Origin: an uncultured Bradyrhizobium sp.
GTDB lineage: Bacteria; Pseudomonadota; Alphaproteobacteria; Rhizobiales; Xanthobacteraceae
Reading direction: 5' to 3'
DNA length: 58,007 bases
NCBI RefSeq assembly: GCF_936928535.1
Contig: NZ_CAKZHY010000022.1
Location: 1-58,007 of the forward strand
The translations under genes and the position numbers were made by a program. Below, piece after piece: positions 35,316 to 42,934 of this stretch. Each line of letters opens with the position of its first letter. Within the stretch, counting starts at the first letter, position 1. Under the pieces are notes generated by a model. The model did not search any database. It saw nothing but the letters and a program-made list of their open reading frames with translations, and was not told the origin of the DNA.

Positions 35316-37715
35316 ATGTATCAAGTTCTGTTTTGTCTTACGGACCAGCATGATTGGCGTCTGGTCGCACTCGGCGGCGCCGTGTGTCTGCTGGCAAGCG
35401 CGGCGGCGATCAGTCTTTTCCATCGGGCGCGTGCGGCGAATGGCGGTGCTCGCCTCGTATGGATTACGCTCGATGCCATCGTGGCCGGCTGCGGCATCTG
35501 GGCAACCCATTTCATCGCGATGCAGGCCTACGGGCCCGGTGCCGGCGGCGCCTACAACATCCCCGTGACGATCCTATCGCTGATCTTTGCGATTGCGGTC
35601 ACCTTCATCGGTCTCAGTATCTCGGTTTCGACGAGGCACGGAGCGCTGCTCGCGCTTGGCGGCGCTGTCGTTGGCGGCGGCGTGGCAGCAATGCATTACA
35701 CCGGCATGATGGCGTTCGAGATCCCTGCCCATATCGGTTGGAGCGCCGGAACGGTGGCGGTGTCGATCTTGCTCGGCATCGTGTTCGGATCTTGCGCCCT
35801 GTTCACGGCTGGGCGAGGCGACAGCCTGACAAAAGCGCTTGCCGCAACGACCCTGCTGACGGTTGCCATCGTCTCGCATCACTTCACTGCGATGGGCGCG
35901 CTGCAATTGACGCCGGATCCGACGCTTGCGATCAGCGGTCTTTCGATCCCGCCGGCGTCATTGTCCATCCTCACCGCCAGCGCAGCCGTTGCCATCATCG
36001 CTATCGCGCTCGCGGCCGCCGTACTCGACCGTCGCGCCAAGGGCGAGATCGGGCGCCAGCAGATGGTACTCGACACCGCGCTCGAGAACATGTCGCAGGG
36101 ACTGTGCATGTTCGATGCCGAAGGCAAGATCATCCTGTTCAACGAACGTTACGCTGCGATGCTCCGCCGCTCAGACATGCAGCTGACCGGCCGCGTCCTG
36201 CTCGATATTCTCCGCGAGGAGGCGGCGAAGGGACAGTGGAACGGCGATGCCGAACAATTCTTCGCGCGCCTCGTCGAGGATGCGAGGGAAGGACGTACGA
36301 CGACGGATGTCGTTCGCCGGTTCGACCGCTCGATTCGCGTCGTCAACCAGCCGATGCAGGGCGGCGGCTGGGTCGCCACCTTCGAGGACATCACCGAATG
36401 GCTGGAGGCGCAGGCCAAGATCTCGCATATGGCGCGTCATGACGCGCTGACCAATCTGCCAAACCGCGTGCTGTTCCACGAACAGCTCGAGCAGGGACTT
36501 CGCCGGGCGGCTGCGAACGACCAGCTCGCGGTGTTCTGTCTCGATCTCGATCACTTCAAGGACATCAACGATTCGCTCGGCCATCCCATCGGCGATGCGC
36601 TGCTCAAGCAAGTCGGCGAAAGGCTGAAGGCGACGGTCGGCGAGCACGACACCGTGGCCCGTCTCGGCGGCGACGAGTTCGCCGTGGTCCAGATCGGCCG
36701 CTCGGAAGAGGCTGCCGCGCGTGCGCTCGCCGGACGCATCGTCGAGGTGATCTCTGCGCCTTACGAGATCGAGGACCATCAGATCGTGATCGGCGTCTCG
36801 ATCGGCATCTCGTTGTCGCCGCAGGATGACAGCAATCCGGACGAGCTGCTGAAGAACGCCGACCTGGCGCTGTACCGCGCCAAGGCCGACGGTCGCGGCA
36901 CCTATCGCTTCTTCGAAACCGGCATGGATGCGCGCGCGCAGGCTCGCCGCCTGCTGGAAATGGACATGCGCGCGGCGCTGCAGCGCGACGAGTTCCAGCC
37001 GTATTATCAGCCGATCCGCGACGTCGCCAGCGATCGCGTTGTCGCCTTCGAGGCGCTCTTGCGCTGGAATCATCCGGAGCGCGGCCTGATCTCTCCCATC
37101 AACTTCATTCCGCTCGCGGAGGAGAACGGCCTCATCGTCCAGCTCGGCGAGCTCGTATTGCAAAGGGCCTGCGCGGATGCGGCGACTTGGCCGGATGATA
37201 TCGGCGTCGCCGTCAATCTGTCGCCGGTACAGTTCAAGAATCCGAACCTGATTGCATCCGTGACGGAGGCGCTGAGGATTTCGGGGCTCGCGGCGCGTCG
37301 CCTCGAGCTCGAGATCACCGAATCCGTGCTGCTGCAGAATAGCGAGGCGACGTTGACCACGCTGCAGGATCTGCGCGCCATGGGCGTGCGGATCTCGCTC
37401 GACGATTTCGGCACCGGCTATTCCTCGCTGAGCTATCTGCGCAGCTTCCCCTTCGACAAGATCAAGATCGACCGCTCCTTCGTGTCGGAGCTTGCCACGC
37501 GCGAGGATTCCGTGGCGATCATCCGCGCCGTCACGGGCCTCGGCCGCAGCCTCGGCATCGTCACCACGGCGGAAGGGGTCGAGAACGACGCGCAGCTCGA
37601 GTTGCTCAGGCGTGAGGGGTGCACCCAGGCGCAGGGCTATCTGTTCAGCCAGCCGCGGCCCGCCAGCGAGGTTGTGATGATGCTGGACCGGCCGCGGCTG
37701 CGGGCTTCGGCTTAA
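35316..37715 (+). CDS. MHYT-PAS-GGDEF-EAL c-di-GMP turnover protein
   Basis: A 799-residue membrane signalling protein. Residues about 1-240 form the seven-helix MHYT sensor with three His motifs (ATHFIAM, AMHYTGM, SHHFTAM), proposed in the family to bind copper or gases. A PAS-like domain follows (about 250-360), then GGDEF (about 375-535; intact GGDEF at about 450) and EAL (about 545-795; EALLRW, LEITESVLL, DDFGTGYSSL, KIDRSFV and AEGVE all present). Both catalytic centres look intact. The inhibitory I-site RxxD before GGDEF reads GEHD, so its Arg is missing. Net activity cannot be predicted. Motility or biofilm control is likely. It ends overlapping the convergent gene by 4 bp. Confidence 0.93.
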   Translation: MYQVLFCLTDQHDWRLVALGGAVCLLASAAAISLFHRARAANGGARLVWITLDAIVAGCGIWATHFIAMQAYGPGAGGAYNIPVTILSLIFAIAVTFIGLSISVSTRHGALLALGGAVVGGGVAAMHYTGMMAFEIPAHIGWSAGTVAVSILLGIVFGSCALFTAGRGDSLTKALAATTLLTVAIVSHHFTAMGALQLTPDPTLAISGLSIPPASLSILTASAAVAIIAIALAAAVLDRRAKGEIGRQQMVLDTALENMSQGLCMFDAEGKIILFNERYAAMLRRSDMQLTGRVLLDILREEAAKGQWNGDAEQFFARLVEDAREGRTTTDVVRRFDRSIRVVNQPMQGGGWVATFEDITEWLEAQAKISHMARHDALTNLPNRVLFHEQLEQGLRRAAANDQLAVFCLDLDHFKDINDSLGHPIGDALLKQVGERLKATVGEHDTVARLGGDEFAVVQIGRSEEAAARALAGRIVEVISAPYEIEDHQIVIGVSIGISLSPQDDSNPDELLKNADLALYRAKADGRGTYRFFETGMDARAQARRLLEMDMRAALQRDEFQPYYQPIRDVASDRVVAFEALLRWNHPERGLISPINFIPLAEENGLIVQLGELVLQRACADAATWPDDIGVAVNLSPVQFKNPNLIASVTEALRISGLAARRLELEITESVLLQNSEATLTTLQDLRAMGVRISLDDFGTGYSSLSYLRSFPFDKIKIDRSFVSELATREDSVAIIRAVTGLGRSLGIVTTAEGVENDAQLELLRREGCTQAQGYLFSQPRPASEVVMMLDRPRLRASA

Positions 37716-38155
37716 TTGGGTTTGCCGCCGCGCAGTGCGAAATGCGCGCCGCAAAACGCCATGACGGCGCCGAGACACAGCGCCGCGAGACCTCCGAGTA
37801 CGCCGGAAATGGTCGGAATCGGGCTCGGCGCCGAGGCCGCTTGCCCGGCGCCCGCGAGCAGGAGCACGCCGACCACGATCAGGAACTGGCGCATCCTCTG
37901 CGGAATCTGGCCGGAGACGGCGCTCTGCATTAGCGTCGCCGTGAAATAGCCGCCGGAGAATCCGACTGAGGCAATCAGCCACCAGGCGATGGCCGCGCCT
38001 GTCGGCATGAACTCGTGCGTGTCGGAACGCCAGAGGCCGCCGAGGTCGAGTCCGTAGCGCGTACCCAGCATGTGCACCGCGAGCGCGAGCAGCACGCCTG
38101 CGATCGCGGCGGCCCCGAGAATCAGGCGGCGCGGAAAATAGATCGTCTCAGCCAT
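37712..38155 (-). CDS. Small integral membrane protein, unknown
   Basis: A 147-residue protein with about four hydrophobic segments (about 11-30, 54-75, 91-107, 115-140). The first loop contains TRYGLDLGGLWRSDTHEFMPTGAA. No family recognised. Start at ATG 38155; upstream residues in the same frame are not membrane-like. Convergent with the MHYT-GGDEF-EAL gene (stop codons overlap) and divergent from the next gene. Confidence 0.65.
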   Translation of the reverse strand: MAETIYFPRRLILGAAAIAGVLLALAVHMLGTRYGLDLGGLWRSDTHEFMPTGAAIAWWLIASVGFSGGYFTATLMQSAVSGQIPQRMRQFLIVVGVLLLAGAGQAASAPSPIPTISGVLGGLAALCLGAVMAFCGAHFALRGGKPN

Positions 38156-38216
38156 GCGTCTTTTGTAGGGTGGGGAAGGGCGATCGCGCAAGCATATCGC
38201 AGACGGGATCGAGTCA

Positions 38217-38804
38217 ATGCAGGCTGTGGACGGGCAGGGCGGATCGGTCATCAGCTATGCCTACAAGGCGTCGCTGATCGGCTCGGCGCATCGCTTCGAG
38301 CTGACAGACGAAGGATTGTCGTGGCACATCGCCGGCCGCTCCGGCCTGTGGCGCTATGACGAGATCAGTGCAATCAGGCTGTCGTTCCGCCCGGTCTCGA
38401 TGCAGCAGCACCGCTTTCGCGCCGATGTCAGCCACGTCAAGGGCGGGCGCATCGCGATCCTGTCGACGAGTTGGCAGACCGCCGCACTGATGGCACCGCA
38501 GGACAATGGCTTCCGCGACTTCATCGTCGCGCTGCACGCACGGATGGCGAAGGCCGGCAGCCGGGCTGAGCTGACCGCCGGCCTCGGCGCCAGGACCTAT
38601 GCCGCAGTGCTGGCGTTCCTGGCGCTGCTGGCCGTGGCGATGGCCGGGCTGCTGATCCGTGCCCTGTTGATCGGCGAGTTCGCCGGCGTGCTGTTCATCC
38701 TTGGTTTTGCCGCGCTGTTCGTCTGGCAGGTTGGCGGGTTCGTCCGGCGCAACCAGCCGCGACGGTACAGTTTTGACCAACTGCCGGCTGGCTTGCTGCC
38801 ATAG
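38217..38804 (+). CDS. Membrane protein with N-terminal PH-like domain, unknown
   Basis: A 195-residue protein. Residues 1-115 look like a soluble beta-rich domain (HRFELTDEGLSWHIAGRSGLWRYDEISAIRLSFRPVS resembles bacterial PH-type domains). Two membrane helices follow at about 123-145 and 150-172, then a basic tail. The similarity to PH domains is my impression only. A DUF218 gene follows 65 bp later in the same direction. Confidence 0.65.
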   Translation: MQAVDGQGGSVISYAYKASLIGSAHRFELTDEGLSWHIAGRSGLWRYDEISAIRLSFRPVSMQQHRFRADVSHVKGGRIAILSTSWQTAALMAPQDNGFRDFIVALHARMAKAGSRAELTAGLGARTYAAVLAFLALLAVAMAGLLIRALLIGEFAGVLFILGFAALFVWQVGGFVRRNQPRRYSFDQLPAGLLP

Positions 38805-38869
38805 TGCTTGCAATCGGCCGCAATCAAAATTGACTTCGCAGCCGCGCGTCCGTCCCGCATCGTGCCGCG

Positions 38870-39469
38870 ATGACATCAATGGATCGCAGCACGCGCCTGC
38901 CGACAACGGATGAGATCGCCAGGATCAATCGCACCCATCTGATTGACACGCCGCTCCGGCCGGCCGATTTGCTGTTCCTGTTCGGCACCCGTGAGGACGT
39001 TGCGCTGCGCGTCGACACGGCCGCGCGGCTCTGGCGCGAGGGCTTTTACCGCTGGGCGATTGTCAGCGGCGGTGTCACACCAGGCTCGGAGCAATCCGAG
39101 TGCACGATCATCAAGACGGCGATGGTCGCGGCGGGCATCGCTGCTGACCGGATCCTGGAGGAGCACCGCGCAATGAACACTGGCGAGAACGTCATCTTCT
39201 CGCTGCCTGTTATCGATGCGGCGCTGGGATTGCGCAACATCCGCAGCGTGATCTGTCTCGGCAACACCTGGACCGCGCGGCGTTATCCGATGACATTGCA
39301 CCGACATTGGCCCGAGGTCGCAAAGCTGTTGCTCACCGTCGACGGCTTTGCGACGCCGCGCGCGCTTTGGCACACCGATGCCGAGTTTCGCCGTCGTGTC
39401 CTGCACGAATGGGACAAGATCGAGCCGTACAAGGCGAAGGGCTTTATCGCCGACTGGCCGGAGCCCTAA
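38870..39469 (+). CDS. DUF218/YdcF-SanA-like protein
   Basis: A 199-residue soluble protein. The DUF218 pattern is visible: LLFLFGTREDVALRVDTAARLW, then AIVSGGVTPGSEQSECTIIKTAMVAAGIAADRILEEHRAMNTGENV, where the Glu in E...MNTGEN is conserved. Unlike SanA/ElyC it has no membrane anchor, matching the cytoplasmic YdcF type, which binds SAM in E. coli. Function unknown. It ends 4 bp before the stop of the convergent MocR gene. Confidence 0.82.
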   Translation: MTSMDRSTRLPTTDEIARINRTHLIDTPLRPADLLFLFGTREDVALRVDTAARLWREGFYRWAIVSGGVTPGSEQSECTIIKTAMVAAGIAADRILEEHRAMNTGENVIFSLPVIDAALGLRNIRSVICLGNTWTARRYPMTLHRHWPEVAKLLLTVDGFATPRALWHTDAEFRRRVLHEWDKIEPYKAKGFIADWPEP

Positions 39470-39473
39470 ACGG

Positions 39474-40817
39474 TTACTCCGTCGAATCGAAATCCTCCTC
39501 CTTGGTGCCGAGCAGCGAGACGATCGTGCGCAGGCCGGAATCGAGCTGCTCGAACGAGGGCGGCGCGAGCGCGAGCCGCACCGCGTTCGGGGCGTGGCCA
39601 TGCGCGACCGCGAAGGTCGAGGACGGCGTCAGCGCGATGCCACGCCGGGCGGCTGCGGCGACGAAGGTCTGCGAGCGCCAATGCGGCGGCAGCGTCAGCC
39701 AGAGATGATAGGAGCGTGGATCGGCCGCGATCTGGTAGCCGGCGAGCAACCGCGCCGCGGTCTGCTGGCGCCGCGCGGCGTCGATGCGCTTCAGCCGCGT
39801 CAGTTCGGCGACGGTGCCGTCGTCCATCAACCGCTGACCGGATGCGAGAGCGTGGCCCGAGGCGATCCAGCCGCCGGTGCGCACCGCGCTCATCAAGCTT
39901 TCCCGCAAGTGAGCGGGCGAGACGAGGATGCCGAGCGCCAGACCCGGCGCAACCTTCTTGGAGAGGCTGTCGAGCACGATGCAGCGCTCCGGCCCGAGTG
40001 CTGCAAGCGGCGTGTCGTCGGCAAGGAAACCGTAGACGGTGTCCTCGATGATGGTGAGATCGAGCTTCTCGGCGACGCGGATGATGTCGGCGCGTCGCGT
40101 CGCGTTCATGGTGACGCCGAGCGGATTCTGGATGATGGGCTGCAGATAGAGCGCCGACAGATGCGCTTCGCGATGCGCCTTCTGGATCGCGTCGGGCCGC
40201 GCGCCGAATTCGTCCATCGGGATCGGCACCAGCGTGATGCCGAGCCGCGCGGCGATGCTCTTGACGTAAGGATAGGTGAGCGCCTCGACGCCGCAGCGAC
40301 CACCGGTCGGCACCAGCGCCGAGAGCGCGGCCGCGAGCGATTGCTTGCCGTTGGCGGTGAACACGATCTGCTCGGCCTGCGGCGCGAAATCCTTGCGCGC
40401 GAGATAGGTGGCGGCAGCAACGCGCGCACTCTTGGTGCCCGTGCTGGTCGATGAGCGCAGCACGGCCTCCAGCGCATCGACGCGCTCGAGCCCGGCGAGG
40501 CTCTTGGCGATCATCGCCCATTGCTGCGGCAATAACGGATAATTGACCTCGAAATCGATCCGCGCATCGCGCGGCTCGGTGATGGTATCGACCTTGCGCC
40601 TGATGTCGCCGGAGATGAAGGTGCCGCGGCCGACTTCGCCGACGACGAGCCCGCGGCGGAGCAACTCCGTATAAACCCGGCTCGCAGTCGAGACTGCAAT
40701 GCCGCGGTCGTACGCAAAATTTCGCTGCGGCGGTAACCGGTCGCCGGCTCTTAACGTGCCCTTGGCGATATCTGCGGCAATGGCATCCGCAAGCTTCACG
40801 TATTCGAACTTGGACAT
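39474..40817 (-). CDS. MocR-type regulator (GntR wHTH fused to aminotransferase-like domain)
   Basis: A 447-residue fusion. Residues 1-70 are a GntR winged helix (LADAIAADIAKGTLRAGDRLPPQRNFA...VSTASRVYTELLRRGLV). Residues about 90-440 are a fold-type-I aminotransferase with PLP Lys287 (LDSLSKKVAPG) and Asp259 (IIEDTVYGF). MocR proteins usually act as PLP- or amino-acid-sensing regulators, and often bind repeats next to their own gene. Two palindromes lie just upstream (40819-40854), shared with the divergent DUF1127 gene. The target pathway is not evident. Start at ATG 40817. Confidence 0.9.
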   Translation of the reverse strand: MSKFEYVKLADAIAADIAKGTLRAGDRLPPQRNFAYDRGIAVSTASRVYTELLRRGLVVGEVGRGTFISGDIRRKVDTITEPRDARIDFEVNYPLLPQQWAMIAKSLAGLERVDALEAVLRSSTSTGTKSARVAAATYLARKDFAPQAEQIVFTANGKQSLAAALSALVPTGGRCGVEALTYPYVKSIAARLGITLVPIPMDEFGARPDAIQKAHREAHLSALYLQPIIQNPLGVTMNATRRADIIRVAEKLDLTIIEDTVYGFLADDTPLAALGPERCIVLDSLSKKVAPGLALGILVSPAHLRESLMSAVRTGGWIASGHALASGQRLMDDGTVAELTRLKRIDAARRQQTAARLLAGYQIAADPRSYHLWLTLPPHWRSQTFVAAAARRGIALTPSSTFAVAHGHAPNAVRLALAPPSFEQLDSGLRTIVSLLGTKEEDFDSTE

Positions 40818-40818
40818 T

Positions 40819-40854
40819 ATTGCACCGAGAGCAATGTTTTTCTTGCTCCGAGCA
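40819..40854. promoter_or_regulatory. Candidate MocR operator: two adjacent palindromes
   Basis: ATTGC-ACCGAGA-GCAAT (40819-40835) and TGCTCCGAGCA (40844-40854). Both contain a TGCTC/GAGCA-like half-site with the core CCGAG. They are 2-40 bp from the mocR start, in the 185-bp divergent region with the DUF1127 gene. Confidence 0.5.
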
Positions 40855-41002
40855 GTGTACTGGAGCATTTAAGTTCCATCAAGGTCCGCGATTGAGCCGA
40901 GGAAAGCGAGAGCAATCCGATGGCAAATGAGGAGCAGGCGCTTCCAGCGTTTGCGCCAACGGCATCCGCTTCGCCGCGCAGGACCAAAGGCCGGAGAAGA
41001 AA

Positions 41003-41239
41003 ATGACCACGATCTCGCAAACTTCAGGGCGGAGTTTACGCCCATCCTCGTCGAGCGGATTTTTTGCCACGCTCGTCAACGCCGCCTACGCGCTGTTCGA
41101 TCGCCTGGAGCACCGCTCCGCCGTCAAGACGCTGAACGAGCTCGACGACCGCGCCCTGCGCGACATCGGCATCAACCGCAGCCAAATCGAAGACGCCGTC
41201 TACGGGCAGTTCAAGGCTGAGCTGACGCGGTATCTGTGA
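41003..41239 (+). CDS. DUF1127 small protein
   Basis: A 78-residue protein ending in the DUF1127 motif: SAVKTLNELDDRALRDIGINRSQIEDAVYG. Such short, positively charged alphaproteobacterial proteins have been tied to RNA handling and stress or phosphate/carbon adaptation in related bacteria. The ribosome site GGAG is 6 bases before ATG 41003. It is divergent from the MocR-like regulator, a possible controller. Confidence 0.88.
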   Translation: MTTISQTSGRSLRPSSSSGFFATLVNAAYALFDRLEHRSAVKTLNELDDRALRDIGINRSQIEDAVYGQFKAELTRYL

Positions 41240-41261
41240 GACGATAGTCTCCGCTTGAAGA

Positions 41262-41330
41262 CGTGGATGCCCGGGCCTTCGCCCCGCCGAAGGGGCTTCG
41301 GCCCCGCAGGCGGGTCAAGCCCGGGCACGA
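41262..41330. repeat. Palindromic GC-rich intergenic repeat
   Basis: Outer arms TGCCCGGGC (41268-41276) and GCCCGGGCA (41319-41327), inner stem GCCGAAG-GGGC-TTCGGC. It lies right after the DUF1127 gene and before the convergent membrane-protein gene, where it could also act as a terminator. I recall this type as dispersed in Bradyrhizobium. Confidence 0.7.
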
Positions 41331-41339
41331 AGATGGTGA

Positions 41340-41801
41340 TCAAGCCAATGCGACTTGGCCCCACGAGCCGCCCAAAGCTCGATCGTCTTCGGATTGATCG
41401 GGCTTGCGCCGAGGCCGCGTCGGAGCGCCGTGTTGGCGCCGATGCCGGACGCTCATGCGCTGCACATGCGCAACTATGCTGCCCGCGAGCATGGCGATAC
41501 GCGCCGCCGCCTGTTTGACGACGAACATGACCGTCGTGATGCGACTGAGCACACCGAGCAGGAACAGCACCGAGAAGATGTCGATATAGGCGAGGAAATC
41601 GCCGATCAGCATCAGCTCAGGCGGGATCGGGATGCTGTGATAGTAGGCGAGGACGAGGATCACGACGGGGATGAAGGCGATGACCTTCCGCACCGTCAGC
41701 CTGTCCAGCAGTGCCGCGAGTTGCACGACCAGCGCTTCCCACAGGGCATCGCCGATTGCGAGCGGGACCTCGTAGGTCCATCTCCGCCAGAATTGCTTCA
41801 C
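41340..41801 (-). CDS. Small membrane protein, unknown
   Basis: A 153-residue protein with two hydrophobic helices (about 39-55 and 64-95) and a basic, hydrophilic C-terminal tail rich in Arg. The start MKQFWRRWTYEVPLAIGDALWEAL is amphipathic. Not recognised. It follows the universal stress protein gene on the same strand after 15 bp and may be co-transcribed. Confidence 0.6.
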   Translation of the reverse strand: MKQFWRRWTYEVPLAIGDALWEALVVQLAALLDRLTVRKVIAFIPVVILVLAYYHSIPIPPELMLIGDFLAYIDIFSVLFLLGVLSRITTVMFVVKQAAARIAMLAGSIVAHVQRMSVRHRRQHGAPTRPRRKPDQSEDDRALGGSWGQVALA

Positions 41802-41816
41802 GACATTGCCCCTGTT

Positions 41817-42242
41817 TCAGTGCCTCACCACCAGCACCGAACATTTCGCATAACGCACCACGTGTCCCGCGTTCGAGCCCAGGAAATACGTGCGCATCGC
41901 CGGCCGGTGCGAGGTCATGACAATCAAATCGGCCTTCATCTGCGCGGCTTCCTCGAGGATCTCGTGATAGATGCCGCCCTGACGCACCACGCTGGAGATG
42001 TGGGCGGGGTCGATGCCGGATTCGCGGGCGACGATGGCGAGCGCCTCTTCAGAAGTCTGGCGCTGCTGTTCGTCGAAGTCGGCCGGGACATATTCGGCCA
42101 GCATCACCGGCGTCATCGGCAGCACGTTGAGCAGCCGGACCGATCCGCTCCAGTTCTGCGACAGCGTTGTCGCGGTCGCGATCGCCGGCTTTGCCAGGTC
42201 AGTATCGGCGAGGTCGATGGGCACGAGAATGGACTTGAACAT
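41817..42242 (-). CDS. Universal stress protein (UspA family)
   Basis: A 141-residue single Usp domain. It begins FKSILVPIDLADTDLAKPAI and ends with GSNAGHVVRYAKCSVLVVRH, the end of the ATP-binding G-2x-G-9x-G-S/N motif region. MKADLIVMTSHR is the conserved strand before it. Cytoplasmic stress role; exact function unknown. The ATG at 42242 was preferred over 42254. The gene lies upstream of a small membrane protein gene in the same direction. Confidence 0.9.
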   Translation of the reverse strand: MFKSILVPIDLADTDLAKPAIATATTLSQNWSGSVRLLNVLPMTPVMLAEYVPADFDEQQRQTSEEALAIVARESGIDPAHISSVVRQGGIYHEILEEAAQMKADLIVMTSHRPAMRTYFLGSNAGHVVRYAKCSVLVVRH

Positions 42243-42292
42243 CTGCGCCTCCAAATCTTCCAGTCAGCACGTTGTCCGAGTACGTCGCGAGA

Positions 42293-42829
42293 TCATCCCA
42301 GTCGAAGCAACCTGGGGCTGATGAACACCACCAGTTTGCCGCGGCGGTAGGCCACGTCCCCCCAATCCTTGACATCAAAGTCGAGGACCGCAAGCCCCGC
42401 CGTGGGCAGATTGTCGGCGAGTGCCTTGGCGCTGGCCGGATCGCCGCTGCCCGTCAGCATCAGGGCCGCCTCGTGCATGCCGGGATTGTGCCCGACCAAC
42501 AGGAGCTGCCTGGGATCGGCTGGAATGGTTGCAGTGCGAACGGTTTCGAGAATCTGCGCGGGGTCCGCGCCATAGAGTTCCGGCAGGATCTCAACCTGCG
42601 GCGCGGCGACGCGGTCTTTCATTGCTTCCCAGGCGATGTCCCAGGTCTGCCTGGCGCGAACGGCGTGCGACACCAGCACGATCTCGGGGACCGGCGGATG
42701 GGTGGCCATCCAGTCGCCCATCTCGGCGGCATCCCGCTGGCCGCGATGGTCGAGCCGGCGGTCCTGGTCGCGGCCGCTTGGCGCGTCGGTCTCGGTCTTG
42801 GCGTGACGCAGCAACATCAAACGGCGCAT
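42293..42829 (-). CDS. sixA: SixA-type phosphohistidine phosphatase
   Basis: A 178-residue histidine-phosphatase protein. Catalytic His9 is in MLLRHAKTE (RHG-type motif), with Arg in SHAVRARQTW and the second His in LLVGHNPGMHE. Length and the RHAKT motif fit SixA, which dephosphorylates Hpt domains or PTS components. Substrate here is unknown; an orphan Hpt protein is encoded 26 kb away in this window, without evidence of a link. Start at ATG 42829. Confidence 0.85.
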   Translation of the reverse strand: MRRLMLLRHAKTETDAPSGRDQDRRLDHRGQRDAAEMGDWMATHPPVPEIVLVSHAVRARQTWDIAWEAMKDRVAAPQVEILPELYGADPAQILETVRTATIPADPRQLLLVGHNPGMHEAALMLTGSGDPASAKALADNLPTAGLAVLDFDVKDWGDVAYRRGKLVVFISPRLLRLG

Positions 42830-42934
42830 GGCATTCTCGAATCGTTCCACGTCCAGGGTAATCTACAGGCGCCGGTTGAGGACAAGTGACAAAACCGCTG
42901 CACAGTTTTCCGGATCATGCTCTAAGAAAACGAC

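Noticed and set aside
36171..37982. A 603-codon frame opposite the GGDEF-EAL coding region
   Set aside because: Antisense to intact catalytic domains; composition is that of a complement shadow.
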